Source: Agrobacterium vaccinii
Lineage (GTDB): Bacteria; Pseudomonadota; Alphaproteobacteria; Rhizobiales; Rhizobiaceae
DNA: 64,000 bases
NCBI RefSeq assembly: GCF_021310995.1
Contig: NZ_CP054151.1
Span: 1,247,001-1,311,000 of the forward strand
Reading direction: 5' to 3'
Below the pieces are notes generated by a model. It was not told where the DNA came from. It did no database searches and saw only the letters and a list, made by a program, of their open reading frames with translations. Within the stretch, counting starts at the first letter, position 1; every line of letters starts with the position of its first letter. Positions 47,067 to 57,442 of this stretch are shown here, piece by piece. The position numbers and the translations under genes are program-made.

Positions 47067-50012
47067 ATGATGATGACTGATATTTCTGTATTCGGCACAT
47101 GGCCGATTGGTGGCGGTGTGGCCGGTGCGCTGGTGCGCGCTTTCGACTGGTCGAAAACCTCGCTCGGTCCCATTGCATCATGGCCGGCCAATCTTCGCCA
47201 CAAGGTCAATTCCGTCGTCAATTCGCCCATACCGCAGGTGCTGATGTGGGGCGAAGACCACGTCATGATCTATAATGACGGCTACATCGAAATTGCCGGG
47301 AATTATCACCCCGCCGCACTGGGCAGCACCGTGCCTGCCATATGGCCCGAAATCTGGGACTGGAACCAGAAGATATTGGAAGCCGGGTTTCAGGGAGCCG
47401 TGCAGTCGTACCGCGACCAGACGATGGTGCTGAACCGAAACGGCAGGCCGGAAGAGGTCGTGTTCGACCTGTTCTACACTCCCATTCACAATGAGGATGG
47501 CACTGTCGGCGGCGTGCTGTGCACCGTGCTGGAAAACACAGACAAGGTCCGCGCCGTCTCCGATCTGGCCTCCAGCCGCGAAGAACTGAGCCGTCTCACG
47601 GACGCTTTGCCCATTCTCGTTGGCTTCATCGACCGGGACCACGTATACCGTTTCGCCAATCAGGGTTATCTCGACTGGTTCAACCAGCGGCCTGAAGATG
47701 TGCTGGGGCGCAAGGCTGCGGATGTGGTTGGCGCGCACTTCTATCAGGAACGTCTGCCGTTTATCGAACGCGCGCTTGCTGGCGAAACCGTTATCAACGA
47801 TACGACGATTCTGTGCCCGGATGGAACGTCGTCGCGGGCAGCAGAAATTCGCTATGTGCCGCGCTACACCTCCAAGGGCGAGATCGATGGTAGTTATGTT
47901 CTGATCATAGACATCGACTCCCGCAAGCGCGTGGAAATGGAACTGACCGTCAGCAACAACCGCTTCCGCGCCGCCGTGGATGCGGTTCACGGCGTGTTGT
48001 GGACCAACAGTCCCGATGGCAAGATGCTGGGCGTGCAGAACGGCTGGGCCGGGCTGACCGGTCAGACGCCGGAAGAATACCAGGATTATGGCTGGGCCGA
48101 TGCCGTCCACCCGGATGACCGTGAGGGGTCGCTGACAAGCTGGAACGAAGCCGTCGCCGCCAAGTCCACCTATATCTGGGAACACCGCGTTCGCCGCTGC
48201 GATGGCGTTTACCGCACCTTTGCCGTGCGCAGCGTTCCCATTCTGGATGCGAGTTTTCAGATCATCGAGTGGGTTGGCGTTCACACCGATATAACCGATC
48301 AGCGTGCCGCAGAATCCGCGTTGCAGGAACACTCGGCCAATCTGGAGCGTGAAATTCGCCATCGCAGACGTGCTGAGGACCAGCTTCGGCAGTTGAACGA
48401 GGGTCTGGAAGCGCGTGTTGCTTCTGAAATCGCCGAGCGTCGGCAGGCCGAGCGCGCCTTGCAGCAGGCGCAGAAGATGGAATCCATCGGCCAGTTGACC
48501 GGTGGCGTGGCGCACGATTTCAACAATCTGTTGCAGGTGGTTGCGGGCAATCTTCAGCTTCTGGTCAAGGATGTCGCGGGCAATGAACGCGCCGAGCGGC
48601 GGGTGGGCAATGCGCTTGCCGGTGTCAGCCGTGGCGCGAAACTGGCCAGCCAGTTGCTGGCCTTCGGTCGCCGTCAGGCGCTGGAGCCGCGCGTCATCAA
48701 TGTCGGTCGTTTCGTGGCGGGGATGGACGATCTGCTGCGCCGTTCCATCGGGGAGGCTGTCGAGGTAGAGGTCATCACGGCGGGCGGTCTTTGGAACACA
48801 TTCGCTGATCCGGCGCAGGTGGAAAACGCGCTGCTGAACCTTGCCATCAACGCGCGCGATGCCATGGATGGCTCCGGCAAGCTGACCATCGAAGTCGGCA
48901 ACGCCTCGCTCGATCAGGATTACGCACGCACCCATGCCGAGGTTGAGGCCGGGCAATATGTCATGTTGGCTGTGACCGACACCGGTTCCGGCATGGCCCC
49001 TGATATCGTCGACAAGGTTTTCGAGCCGTTCTTCTCGACCAAACCGGAAGGCAAGGGTACGGGTCTTGGCCTTTCCATGGTCTATGGCTTCGTCAAACAG
49101 TCTGGTGGGCACGTCAAGATTTACAGCGAGATAGGGCAGGGAACGACGGTCAAGGTCTATCTGCCGCGCTCGCTCTCGGATGAAGATCGCGAAGTCGTGG
49201 TGCAGGACGGCCCTGTTGTCGGCGGTAACGAGACGGTTCTCGTGGTCGAGGATGACGATGAGGTCAGAAGCATCGTTGTCGAAACCCTGACGGATCTGGG
49301 ATACCGGGTGCTGACCGCGCGGGACGCGCAGGCTGGTCTCACCGTTGCGGAAAGCGGCATTCCCATCGACGTCATCTTTACCGACGTCGTGATGCCGGGT
49401 CCGTTGAAGAGCAGTGAAATGGCACGGCGCGCCAAGGAGCGACTGCCCAACCTCGCCATTCTGTTCACCTCCGGCTATACGGAAAACTCCATCGTCCACG
49501 GTGGCAAGCTGGATGCGGGCGTAGAACTGTTGTCCAAGCCCTATACGCGCGAAGCCCTGGCGAGACGTCTGCGCCACGTCATTGCCAACCAGAGGCAGCG
49601 AGCAGAATCGAGCAAGGACCGCGAAGCCAATCAGGATGCGATCGCCAAATTGCGCTCGCGGCCTGCCGTGCGGGTGTTGCTGGTGGAAGACGATGACCTG
49701 ATCCGAATGAACACCACCGATATTCTGCTCGAGGGCGGGCATATCGTGGTCGAGGCGGCAAACGCCACACAGGCCATCGATCTCATCGACCGCGAAAATA
49801 TCGATGTGCTGGTGACGGATGTCGGCCTGCCGGACATGAGCGGCGCCGATCTCGCGGTGCTGATCAAGCAACGCAAACCGCAGATCGGCGTGGTTTTCGC
49901 CACCGGCGACAACTTCCTGCCCAGCAATGCGCCAGCCGGTTCGGTACTGCTTTGCAAGCCATACAATGAGAGCGACGTGCGCTCTGCTATCGGGCAGACG
50001 ATGGGCGCGTGA
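47067..50012 (+). CDS. Soluble hybrid histidine kinase with PAS domains and two receiver domains
   Basis: The 981-residue protein has no transmembrane helix. In order: an N-terminal PAS-like sensor (about 30-165, starting [15 protein letters not shown]), two further PAS/PAC units (about 175-295 and 300-420), a coiled coil, HisKA with phospho-His483 in [12 protein letters not shown], HATPase_c ([24 protein letters not shown]), and two receivers with phosphoacceptor Asp773 (FTDVVMPG) and Asp918 (VTDVGLPD). Several ATGs lie together (47067, 47070, 47073). No partner regulator is adjacent, so it probably passes phosphate through its receivers to a remote protein. Ligand unknown. Confidence 0.92.
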   Translation: MMMTDISVFGTWPIGGGVAGALVRAFDWSKTSLGPIASWPANLRHKVNSVVNSPIPQVLMWGEDHVMIYNDGYIEIAGNYHPAALGSTVPAIWPEIWDWNQKILEAGFQGAVQSYRDQTMVLNRNGRPEEVVFDLFYTPIHNEDGTVGGVLCTVLENTDKVRAVSDLASSREELSRLTDALPILVGFIDRDHVYRFANQGYLDWFNQRPEDVLGRKAADVVGAHFYQERLPFIERALAGETVINDTTILCPDGTSSRAAEIRYVPRYTSKGEIDGSYVLIIDIDSRKRVEMELTVSNNRFRAAVDAVHGVLWTNSPDGKMLGVQNGWAGLTGQTPEEYQDYGWADAVHPDDREGSLTSWNEAVAAKSTYIWEHRVRRCDGVYRTFAVRSVPILDASFQIIEWVGVHTDITDQRAAESALQEHSANLEREIRHRRRAEDQLRQLNEGLEARVASEIAERRQAERALQQAQKMESIGQLTGGVAHDFNNLLQVVAGNLQLLVKDVAGNERAERRVGNALAGVSRGAKLASQLLAFGRRQALEPRVINVGRFVAGMDDLLRRSIGEAVEVEVITAGGLWNTFADPAQVENALLNLAINARDAMDGSGKLTIEVGNASLDQDYARTHAEVEAGQYVMLAVTDTGSGMAPDIVDKVFEPFFSTKPEGKGTGLGLSMVYGFVKQSGGHVKIYSEIGQGTTVKVYLPRSLSDEDREVVVQDGPVVGGNETVLVVEDDDEVRSIVVETLTDLGYRVLTARDAQAGLTVAESGIPIDVIFTDVVMPGPLKSSEMARRAKERLPNLAILFTSGYTENSIVHGGKLDAGVELLSKPYTREALARRLRHVIANQRQRAESSKDREANQDAIAKLRSRPAVRVLLVEDDDLIRMNTTDILLEGGHIVVEAANATQAIDLIDRENIDVLVTDVGLPDMSGADLAVLIKQRKPQIGVVFATGDNFLPSNAPAGSVLLCKPYNESDVRSAIGQTMGA

Positions 50013-50048
50013 TCATCTCGCGCATGGCGCGGCGCGGTTCCTGACGTG

Positions 50049-50993
50049 TCAGTAGCCGCGCGTCATATCCACGGTCGCTGGCAGTCTGCCCGTTTCCCGC
50101 CACGCTCTGATGTTTCCGGCCACGATGCCGACCGATGTCTTGCGGTTGGTTGGGGCGGAGATGTGGGGAAGCACGGTGACCTTCGGGTGGGTCCAGAAGG
50201 GGGAGGCGCGATCCAGCGGCTCCTGTTCGAAGACATCCAGAACCGCATGCGCGATATGGCCGCTATCCAGAGCGTCCAGCAAATCGTCGGCCACGATCAC
50301 GGCTCCGCGCGCGAAATTAATGATGGAAGCCCTTGATTTCATGGTGCCGAGACGGTGCCTGTTCAACAGGCCTTTCGTATCGGCAGTGAGTGGAACCAGG
50401 CAAACGAGGATATCGCTGCGGTTCAATAGCGCCGTCAGCCCTTCCTCGCCAGCTAGGCTCTCCACGCCCTCGATCTCTTTGGGCGAGCGGCTCCAGCCGA
50501 TGGTGTTGAAGCCAGCATCAAGCAGCCGTTGCGACGCGACCGCACCCAAGGTGCCGAGCCCGAGAATGCCGACAGTAAGTTCGCGGGGGTGTCTATATTC
50601 GATCTCTTTCCACACTGTGCGCCGCTGGTTGTCCCTGTAGGCTGGCATGTCGCGGTGTAGATAATAGGTCCATGCCAACACGGCTTCCGCCATGACGCGC
50701 GAAAGTTCCGGGTCAGTCAGGCGCACGATGGGTGGTGCCGATGTGCCGAGTTCAGCAACGAGACGCTCGACTCCAGCCCAGAGGCTGTGAATCCATTTGA
50801 GGCCGGTTAGCTTTGCAATATCGGCAGGATCAGGATTGGCGACGATGGCGATTTCCGCCTGAGCACGTTGCTCTTCGCTCATCGATTTGATCGACATGAC
50901 GGTCTCGCCCGGCAGTGCTGCCGACAACATCTCCAGCCACTCCGCCTCATTTTCTGGCGTGGTGCGGGCAACGAAAGCGATGGGGGAGGCCAT
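50049..50993 (-). CDS. D-2-hydroxyacid dehydrogenase, GhrA (glyoxylate/hydroxypyruvate reductase) type
   Basis: The 314-residue enzyme has NAD(P) loop VGILGLGTLGAVASQRLL (about 140-157) and the catalytic residues of the family: Arg in NFARGAVIV, Glu in DVFEQEPLD and His in LPHISAPT. GhrA-type enzymes reduce glyoxylate and hydroxypyruvate with NADPH. WSRSPKEIEG after the loop, with Arg, suggests NADPH preference. It lies beyond the exoP terminator and is not obviously linked to succinoglycan synthesis. Confidence 0.88.
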   Translation of the reverse strand: MASPIAFVARTTPENEAEWLEMLSAALPGETVMSIKSMSEEQRAQAEIAIVANPDPADIAKLTGLKWIHSLWAGVERLVAELGTSAPPIVRLTDPELSRVMAEAVLAWTYYLHRDMPAYRDNQRRTVWKEIEYRHPRELTVGILGLGTLGAVASQRLLDAGFNTIGWSRSPKEIEGVESLAGEEGLTALLNRSDILVCLVPLTADTKGLLNRHRLGTMKSRASIINFARGAVIVADDLLDALDSGHIAHAVLDVFEQEPLDRASPFWTHPKVTVLPHISAPTNRKTSVGIVAGNIRAWRETGRLPATVDMTRGY

Positions 50994-51078
50994 TGGGAAA
51001 TCCTGCGCTGGTGTCTATACCGCGACATCAATGCGGAAAAGCCGGTGTCAAATCCAGCGATATTGGCAGAAAGCGCTC

Positions 51079-51112
51079 AAAAAAATGCCCGCTGGATGCG
51101 GGCATTTTCGTT
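51079..51112 (-). terminator. exoP terminator, bidirectional hairpin
   Basis: A stem (51082-51092 with 51098-51108, loop TGGAT) is followed on the minus strand by a run of seven T (51079-51085 read as A). It ends the exo operon 12 bases after the exoP stop; T-rich sequence follows on the plus side too. Confidence 0.85.
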
Positions 51113-51119
51113 TTGATGA

Positions 51120-53468
51120 TCAGGCCGGTTCTGTCACCGGCTTTTTGGCGTCGCCATAATAGGCCGAGAACTGCTCGTGATAATGTTCCGAGCCACCCGG
51201 GTCTGCGTAGCGCTGCAACTCGGTCATATCGGTCTTGTTCAGCACGATGCCCAGTGTCTTGTTGGCGATCTGCGGCTCGTGGCTCATCAGGTTCTGGACC
51301 ATCTGGATCGGCGTCTTGCCCCATTCCGTCACGAACACGAAACCATCCACCTGCGATGCGAAAGCCTTGGCATCGATGACCGGTACCACGGGTGCAAGGT
51401 CGACGATGATGTAGTCGCAGGCTTCGCGCGCCTGTTCCATGAACTTGCGCATGCCGGAGGAGGCAAGCAGCTCGCTGGAATGGGCAAACTGGTTGCTGGT
51501 CGAGACCGGCAAAATGCCCATCTTGGTGCGGCTATCGACCTTGACGGCCTTCGTCCATGGCACTTCATCGAGCACGACTTCCACCAGACCGGCGGATTGG
51601 CGTGTGGTCAGCATGCGGCTGAGGCCGGGATTGCGGATGTCGGCATCCACCACCAGTGTCCGCTTGCCGGTCGTGGCGATCAAGCCAGCCAGGTTGAGGG
51701 CAACGACGGACTTGCCTTCGTTGGGAAGGCAGGACACCACGCCGATCACCCGGCATTGCTTTTCCTGAATGACCACATCAGCCGTCAGTTTGACGTTGCG
51801 CAGCGTCTCGGTGAAGCTGGAACGAGGGCTGTCCACCGCAAGCCGCAGCATTTTCTGGAACGAGACCTGCCCGTTATCCTCGATATCGCTATCGGGAATT
51901 TCCGGCGTCGCAGCGCCTGTTTCGGACTTTCCAGTATCGACGCCCTTCTCCCCGATGAAGGGCAGGTAGCCGAGGAAACGCATGCGCAGATTATCGCGCA
52001 CATCGTTTCCGGTGTGGAAATACCGGTCACGGAACTCCAGAACGGCGGCTACGCCACCACCCAGCATCAGACCAAGCACGATGGAAAGTGCCATCGTCAT
52101 GGTCTTCTTCGGGCTAGACGGTGAGGTCGGTAGACCTGCCTCGGAAATCACGCGGGCCTTGGCAATCGGGAACGACTGCTTTTGTGCGGCTTCTTCGAAG
52201 CGACCGAGATAGGATTCGTAGAGCGTCTTCAGCGCCGCTGCCTGCTGCTCAAGCTCGCGCAGTTTGACCAGCGTCATGTTGGCTTCGGAGTTACGTCCGG
52301 CTACGCGATCGATATTGTCCCGCAGAGACTGAACGCGAGACTGCGTCACGTCATAATCATTCTTGAAGCTGCCGGTGAGCTGCTGCAATTCCTGGAAAAT
52401 CTGACGGGAGAGATCGCCCTTTTCACTTTCAAGTGCAATGGCCTGTGGATGGTCCTTGCCGAACTGCTGCACCACACCGCGTTCCCGGTCGGAAATGGCG
52501 ATGTAGCGTTTGCGCAGATCCTGAATCACGGTGTTATCCGTATCGCGCGCCGAGACAATAGCGTTGTTTACGGCATTGTCCGGGCCCTGATCGATGATGG
52601 ATTTGTACTGCGTGTAGCGGGCCGACGCCGTGGCGGCATCTGCCTGGGCGGCAATGAGTTGGCCGTTGAGATCGGACAGTTGGCTTTCCGACATCAGCTC
52701 GCCACGCGACGAGACGATGTTGTTGGCAGCCTTGTACTTCTCCACCGCAAGCGAGGCGGCCTGCGAGCGCTGGTTAAGGTCTGTCAGACGTTCCTGAAGC
52801 CAGACGGATGCACGTTCCGTCGCATCGAAGTTGGCGTTGAGCTGTTCGGTCAGGTAAGAATTGGCATAGGTCTTGGCGATTTGAGCTGCCAGTTGCCGGT
52901 CGATAGAGCGGATGGAAATGGCAATGACGGAGCTTCGTCCCACGCGCTCAACCGTCAGCGCCTGTTGAATGACCGCGGCGGCCTTCTCACGACGTCCATT
53001 GCGCATCGCATTTTCAGAAGCAGGTGGGTCGCTCGGGGTCAGAAGATCAACCAGACCCTTCACAGACGCCTTGACGAGATCGGCAGGCGACATGGGCGGG
53101 TTGACGATGGTTTCGTTCTCGTCCAGCCGCGCCTTGTCAACGACAGTGACGGCCATTTCCTTGGATTTCAGGATTTCGACGGCGCTGGCAATGCGGTTAT
53201 CGATGACCTGCGCCGCGGGCACCGGCGATTCTTCTTCGGCGTAACGTGACAGGCTGTCATCGAGCAGCACCTGCGTCATCGCCGTATAGACCGGCGTTGC
53301 CATGACGAGATAAGCCCCGGCAAGTACCATCGTTGCGATGACGCAGGCCGCAATGATGTTCGCACGTCGCACCACGGCAGCCCAAAGGCGGTCGAGGTCG
53401 ATAAACGTGTCGGAATCCTTGGACTGATCCGGGAAATTCATGTTCGATTTAAAGGTCTTGTGGTGCAT
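51120..53468 (-). CDS. exoP: Succinoglycan chain-length regulator and autokinase ExoP
   Basis: ExoP is an inner-membrane polysaccharide co-polymerase that sets succinoglycan chain length. The 782-residue product has an N-terminal helix (IIAACVIATMVLAGAYLVMA), a long periplasmic coiled coil (about 75-440), a second helix (MTMALSIVLGLMLGGGVAAV) and a cytoplasmic BY-kinase: Walker A SCLPNEGKSVVALNLAG (GKS at 585-587), Walker A' RTLVVDADIRNP and a Tyr-containing tail. Length is close to S. meliloti ExoP. A AAGGTGGG site precedes the ATG. It is the last exo gene of the operon. Confidence 0.95.
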   Translation of the reverse strand: MHHKTFKSNMNFPDQSKDSDTFIDLDRLWAAVVRRANIIAACVIATMVLAGAYLVMATPVYTAMTQVLLDDSLSRYAEEESPVPAAQVIDNRIASAVEILKSKEMAVTVVDKARLDENETIVNPPMSPADLVKASVKGLVDLLTPSDPPASENAMRNGRREKAAAVIQQALTVERVGRSSVIAISIRSIDRQLAAQIAKTYANSYLTEQLNANFDATERASVWLQERLTDLNQRSQAASLAVEKYKAANNIVSSRGELMSESQLSDLNGQLIAAQADAATASARYTQYKSIIDQGPDNAVNNAIVSARDTDNTVIQDLRKRYIAISDRERGVVQQFGKDHPQAIALESEKGDLSRQIFQELQQLTGSFKNDYDVTQSRVQSLRDNIDRVAGRNSEANMTLVKLRELEQQAAALKTLYESYLGRFEEAAQKQSFPIAKARVISEAGLPTSPSSPKKTMTMALSIVLGLMLGGGVAAVLEFRDRYFHTGNDVRDNLRMRFLGYLPFIGEKGVDTGKSETGAATPEIPDSDIEDNGQVSFQKMLRLAVDSPRSSFTETLRNVKLTADVVIQEKQCRVIGVVSCLPNEGKSVVALNLAGLIATTGKRTLVVDADIRNPGLSRMLTTRQSAGLVEVVLDEVPWTKAVKVDSRTKMGILPVSTSNQFAHSSELLASSGMRKFMEQAREACDYIIVDLAPVVPVIDAKAFASQVDGFVFVTEWGKTPIQMVQNLMSHEPQIANKTLGIVLNKTDMTELQRYADPGGSEHYHEQFSAYYGDAKKPVTEPA

Positions 53469-53543
53469 GGACCCACCTTGTGATTAAAAACGGCGAACGG
53501 GAAGGCCGTTCTCCTGCCTCCCCGTCTCCCACTACTATTTGTT

Positions 53544-54449
53544 TCAGGCCGCTTTTACACGGCTTTCATGGTTCAGAACCAGTTCCTTGATGGAGGCCAG
53601 AACTTGGGCTTCCATATCCGAGCGCATCAAGGAAAATGCAACATTGGCGGCGATGAAGCCCTGCTTGCTGCCGCAATCGAATGTACGTCCTATAAATTTC
53701 TGGCCATGGAATGGCTGTGTTTCGGCCAGACGCTTCATACCATCCGTCAACTGAATTTCATTGCCCGCGCCGCGTTCCTGCTTTGCGAGAATATCAAAAA
53801 TTTCCGGTTGCAGAATATAGCGACCGTTGAGGTAGTAATTCGAAGGGGCCTTGGATGGTTCCGGCTTCTCCACCATTTCAGTGACACTGAAACCATGGCT
53901 GACGGTGTTGCCGACGCCGACGATGCCATAGGACGAGGTTTCCTCGGGCGAGCATTCCTCGACGCCGAGAATGTTTCCGCCCACTTCGTCATAAAGCTCC
54001 ATCAGACCGGCGATGCAACCGCGTGCACCGTAGGACACCATGTCCGGCAGCAGCAGTGCGAAGGGCTCCTTGCCCACCAGTTCGCGCGCGCACCAGACGG
54101 CGTGGCCAAGGCCAAGCGGCACCTGCTGGCGAGTGTAGCTGACCGTACCGGCAACCGGCAGCATCTTTTCGAGTTGAAGCACCTGCATGGTCTTGCCGGA
54201 TTTCGTCAGCGTGTTGACGAGTTCTGGCGCGCTGTCGAAATAGTCTTCGATGGCGGTTTTGTTGCGACTGGTCACGAAGATGATATGTTCGATACCGGCC
54301 TGCATGGCTTCATCGACGGCATATTGCACAACGGGCCGGTCAACGATCGTCAGCATTTCCTTCGGCATCGCCTTGGTTGCGGGCAGGAAGCGGGTTCCGT
54401 TGCCGGCAACAGGAATAACAGCCTTTCTGACAGTCCTATTTAGGTCCAT
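53544..54449 (-). CDS. exoN: UTP-glucose-1-phosphate uridylyltransferase ExoN
   Basis: ExoN makes UDP-glucose, the glucose donor for succinoglycan. The product has 301 residues from the ATG at 54449, which has an AAGGAGAATG site. It shows [24 protein letters not shown] (nucleotide binding), [45 protein letters not shown] and [12 protein letters not shown]. It matches GalU/ExoN. It follows exoO after 35 bases and precedes exoP by 75. Confidence 0.94.
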   Translation of the reverse strand: MDLNRTVRKAVIPVAGNGTRFLPATKAMPKEMLTIVDRPVVQYAVDEAMQAGIEHIIFVTSRNKTAIEDYFDSAPELVNTLTKSGKTMQVLQLEKMLPVAGTVSYTRQQVPLGLGHAVWCARELVGKEPFALLLPDMVSYGARGCIAGLMELYDEVGGNILGVEECSPEETSSYGIVGVGNTVSHGFSVTEMVEKPEPSKAPSNYYLNGRYILQPEIFDILAKQERGAGNEIQLTDGMKRLAETQPFHGQKFIGRTFDCGSKQGFIAANVAFSLMRSDMEAQVLASIKELVLNHESRVKAA

Positions 54450-54484
54450 GGCATTCTCCTTGATCATGTGTCGGGTGGGCGGGC

Positions 54485-55477
54485 TCAAGAAGCCTGCCTT
54501 TTCACGTCTGTCTGGACAGAGGGCGTAAAGATGGTGTCCCGCAGCTTTCTCAACCGCACCTCGATCGGCATGCGCAGATGCCGCAGGGCAACGGGATCGC
54601 GCACGGCGATCTTCAGCACATCCGGCAGAGACCGGCGTTTGATGCCGGAGACGAGCATGAGAAAATGCCGCGCTTCGATGAGGCTGCGGCTGCGCTGCGT
54701 TTGTGCCATGCGGGCGGCTGGTGACAGCTGATACCGGGCGAGAAATTCCGCGTCCGCCGCTATCATCGCATCGACATGGCGAAGCTCCAGCACACGGGAA
54801 ATCGAGCCTTCACGGATGTTGTAGACATAGCCGGATGTTGGCTCGATCGCGCAGATGCCACCCACCGCCAATGCGGAGGCCAGCAGGAGGTAATCTTCGC
54901 CGATGCGCAGGGTCGAGTGGAAGCGTAGGTCGTTGGCGGCGAGAAACGCGCGGTTAAACATCGGCTTCATGTAGCCGAAATTGAAGGTGGAGCGGAAAAG
55001 GATGTTCGAGGCTATGAAATCCTCCAGCGTCAGCGTGCCGCGCTGATGGAGGAACGGCTCTTCAAACATCGTTTCGGTCGGACGCCCATCGGTATAGACG
55101 ACATCGAGATTATCGACCGCGATCTGCGCCGACATCTGTTCTGCCCGCGCGATCATCCGCGCCGTTCGGTCTGGATGAATAACATCGTCCGAATCCAGCA
55201 CCGCGATCCATCGCCCGGTTGCCGCATCGATTCCAGCATTGCGCGCGCCACCGGGGCCGAGGTTGGTTTCGAGCGCGATCAGCCGCACACGTGGGTCGCG
55301 CGCGGCAATTGCACCAACGACATCGCGGGTGTCGTCTGCCGAGCAATCGTCGACGACGATGACTTCCAGTGTCACCGACTGTTGCGAGAGCGCGCTCTCG
55401 ATGGACGGGACAATGCAGTCGGCGGAATTGTAGGCTGCGATGACGAAGGTGACGTCAGGATTTAGAGATGCATCCAT
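54485..55477 (-). CDS. exoO: Succinoglycan glycosyltransferase ExoO
   Basis: The protein has 330 residues from the ATG at 55477, which overlaps the exoM stop by one base. GT2 fold: [63 protein letters not shown] (metal site DSDD) and [11 protein letters not shown]. ExoO adds a glucose in the side chain of the succinoglycan octasaccharide by family comparison. The identification also rests on its place between exoM and exoN. Confidence 0.92.
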   Translation of the reverse strand: MDASLNPDVTFVIAAYNSADCIVPSIESALSQQSVTLEVIVVDDCSADDTRDVVGAIAARDPRVRLIALETNLGPGGARNAGIDAATGRWIAVLDSDDVIHPDRTARMIARAEQMSAQIAVDNLDVVYTDGRPTETMFEEPFLHQRGTLTLEDFIASNILFRSTFNFGYMKPMFNRAFLAANDLRFHSTLRIGEDYLLLASALAVGGICAIEPTSGYVYNIREGSISRVLELRHVDAMIAADAEFLARYQLSPAARMAQTQRSRSLIEARHFLMLVSGIKRRSLPDVLKIAVRDPVALRHLRMPIEVRLRKLRDTIFTPSVQTDVKRQAS

Positions 55478-56415
55478 CACGTCGCCTCCACCGTGCCGTA
55501 CTGGCGGATTTCCCGCACACCGATGGCGCCGCTGACGGAGCCCATGTGCAGGGCAACGCGCAGCAATTGTCGGCTACGGCGGACAGGATCGAAGACGGCG
55601 ATCAGCGCGAGACCTGCACAGGCGATGACCTTGGCGCTCGCCGTCAGCACCTGCGCGATGCGGCGAATGCCGGGCTTCATCTCGGCCAGCAGACGACCAT
55701 GGGTCTGCCCGGAACGGAAGCGGCGCTTGGCCAACCACATGAAACTGGCGCGCGTGTCCGGCACCGGTTCGGTCAGCACAGCCTTTTCGGCAAAGGCGAT
55801 GCGGCCACCGGCAGCATGCATATGCGAGAAGAAATGCGTGTCTTCGCCACCGCTCTGGCCCAGTGAAAGGGCAAAACGACGGCCGGCCAATGACGGGGCG
55901 GCGATGCGCAGCAGTGTGTTGCAGGTGTAGCCGGTTATGATTTCGCCATTCACCCAGACGGGGGCCGTGGAATGGAAGTCACCGTTGCGCATCCAGTCCG
56001 GCACCGAGGGTTTGTACACGGCGGTTACGGGACCGAGAACGGTTTCCGCACCGGTTTCCTGTGCGGTTTTCAGCAGTTCGGAAAGCCACTCGCGGGGAGC
56101 GGTTTCATCATCATCGATGAAGGCCAGGAAGTCTGCGTCGCAGGCGGAAAGGCAGGCATTGCGGGCAATCGAAATATTCGACTTGGGGCAATGGACATAG
56201 ATGATTTCGAACGGCGATGCCTCGCGCAGGCGCTCTATCGATGCTTGGGCTGTCGGTTCAGCGTCATTGTCGGCAACGATCAGGCGCACCGTCACGCCTT
56301 CGGGAATGTCGAGATTGAACAGCGATTGCAGCGTCGCAACCACGGCGGGGCGGCGAAAGGTGCAGATGCCGATATCTACTCTCACGGGGGTGGTTACGAG
56401 CGATGTGCCGGTCAT
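55477..56415 (-). CDS. exoM: Succinoglycan glycosyltransferase ExoM
   Basis: The protein has 312 residues from the ATG at 56415, which overlaps the exoA stop (ATGA). The same reading frame stays open far upstream, but that part is only antiparallel coding potential of exoA. GT2 motifs: VDIGICTFRRPAVVATLQSLF, VRLIVADNDAEPTAQ, SIARNACLSACDADFLAFIDDDE and GGEDTHFFSHMHAAGG. By family it adds a beta-1,4-linked glucose to the growing subunit. Length equals S. meliloti ExoM within a few residues. Confidence 0.92.
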   Translation of the reverse strand: MTGTSLVTTPVRVDIGICTFRRPAVVATLQSLFNLDIPEGVTVRLIVADNDAEPTAQASIERLREASPFEIIYVHCPKSNISIARNACLSACDADFLAFIDDDETAPREWLSELLKTAQETGAETVLGPVTAVYKPSVPDWMRNGDFHSTAPVWVNGEIITGYTCNTLLRIAAPSLAGRRFALSLGQSGGEDTHFFSHMHAAGGRIAFAEKAVLTEPVPDTRASFMWLAKRRFRSGQTHGRLLAEMKPGIRRIAQVLTASAKVIACAGLALIAVFDPVRRSRQLLRVALHMGSVSGAIGVREIRQYGTVEAT

Positions 56416-57428
56416 GAAACTGCCTTTCCCGGCACGGGCGCCGGTGCACTGAACGAGCCCGCAAGTTCCAGCCAGAAACCGGTGGACCAGGCGAAATGCA
56501 TGACCATGGCTGCAAATGCCGCCAGAGGGCCGAGGGGATTTTTCTGCGCTATAGCCATCCATAGGCCGTAGCCGAGGCATGCGGCAATCCAAAGGCACAG
56601 CGGAATGACCGCCGCCCAGTGGAAAACACCGAGCAGCGCAAACAGCGCGACGGGCATGACAGCCAGTGGAATCATCTGGCGCACCTTCGGCAAAGAGCGG
56701 TGCTTGATCAGGTTCTTCGCCCGTCCGCGACCATAAGCCATATATTGCTTGAACAGCGGGCGCACATTTGAGCGGGGGTAATAGGTCATGCGCGTCTTGT
56801 CGGTCATCCAGATGCGGAAACCGGCCTTGCGCAAGCGGTAATCCAGCTCGGCGTCTTCGTTGTGGCTGAAGCTCTCGTCGTAACCGCCGACCTTGGTGAA
56901 AGCCGATACGCGCATCAAGGCATGGTGGCCGTGATCGATCCAGTGACCCTTGGCGCCTTCGCGGTGCTTGGAGCCGCCATTGCCGAGCTTCGAATTCTGG
57001 GCGATGGCAGTCGCCTTCTGGAACGTTCCGTGGCCGACCGTATCCATGGCAACAACGACCGAGTCCGCGCCGGTTTTGACGGCATCCTCGATCAGCCGAT
57101 GGCAATAGTCATCGGGATAATCGCCGTGGGCATCGATGCGGATGAGGTAGTCGTATTCCGCGCCGAACATTTCAATCGCGAGGTTGATACCGGCGCTCTG
57201 GATACGCTTGGGGTTGGCCAGCAGAATGACGCGCGGGTCCTGCATGGAAAAGTTGGCCACGATATCGCGTGTGCCATCCGTGCTGCCACCATCGGCGACG
57301 ATGATGCGGTCCTGGGCATGGTTGAGAGTGCTGGAAAACTTCAGCAGGAGATCGTCAATCGTCCGTGCCTCATTGAGGCAGGGGATGACGATGAGCGTTT
57401 TGACATCGGGAATACTGGTGAGTTTCAT
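56412..57428 (-). CDS. exoA: Succinoglycan glucosyltransferase ExoA
   Basis: The protein has 338 residues from the ATG at 57428 with a GGGGGTTAAAG site; an in-frame TTG at 57446 overlaps the exoL stop. GT2 domain: TLIVIPCLNEARTIDDLLLKF, IIVADGGSTDGTRDIV, DYLIRIDAHGDYP and a C-terminal pair of membrane helices (PLAVMPVALFALLGVFHWA, LCLWIAACLGYGLWMA). ExoA adds the first beta-1,3-linked glucose after galactose. It is between exoL and exoM as in S. meliloti. Confidence 0.93.
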   Translation of the reverse strand: MKLTSIPDVKTLIVIPCLNEARTIDDLLLKFSSTLNHAQDRIIVADGGSTDGTRDIVANFSMQDPRVILLANPKRIQSAGINLAIEMFGAEYDYLIRIDAHGDYPDDYCHRLIEDAVKTGADSVVVAMDTVGHGTFQKATAIAQNSKLGNGGSKHREGAKGHWIDHGHHALMRVSAFTKVGGYDESFSHNEDAELDYRLRKAGFRIWMTDKTRMTYYPRSNVRPLFKQYMAYGRGRAKNLIKHRSLPKVRQMIPLAVMPVALFALLGVFHWAAVIPLCLWIAACLGYGLWMAIAQKNPLGPLAAFAAMVMHFAWSTGFWLELAGSFSAPAPVPGKAVS

Positions 57429-57442
57429 GGCTTTAACCCCCG

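Noticed and set aside
47178..49871. A very long open frame antisense to the hybrid kinase (897 codons), and similar ones opposite the first RND gene (11530-13800), katG (16816-18291) and exoK/exoL (58265-59626).
   Set aside because: They mirror the GC-rich third positions of real genes on the other strand, have no ribosome site or recognisable motif, and overlap genes with clear family signatures.
55477..57105. exoM reading frame extended far upstream to 57105.
   Set aside because: The upstream part overlaps exoA on the same strand out of frame; the ATG at 56415 overlaps the exoA stop and gives the family length.
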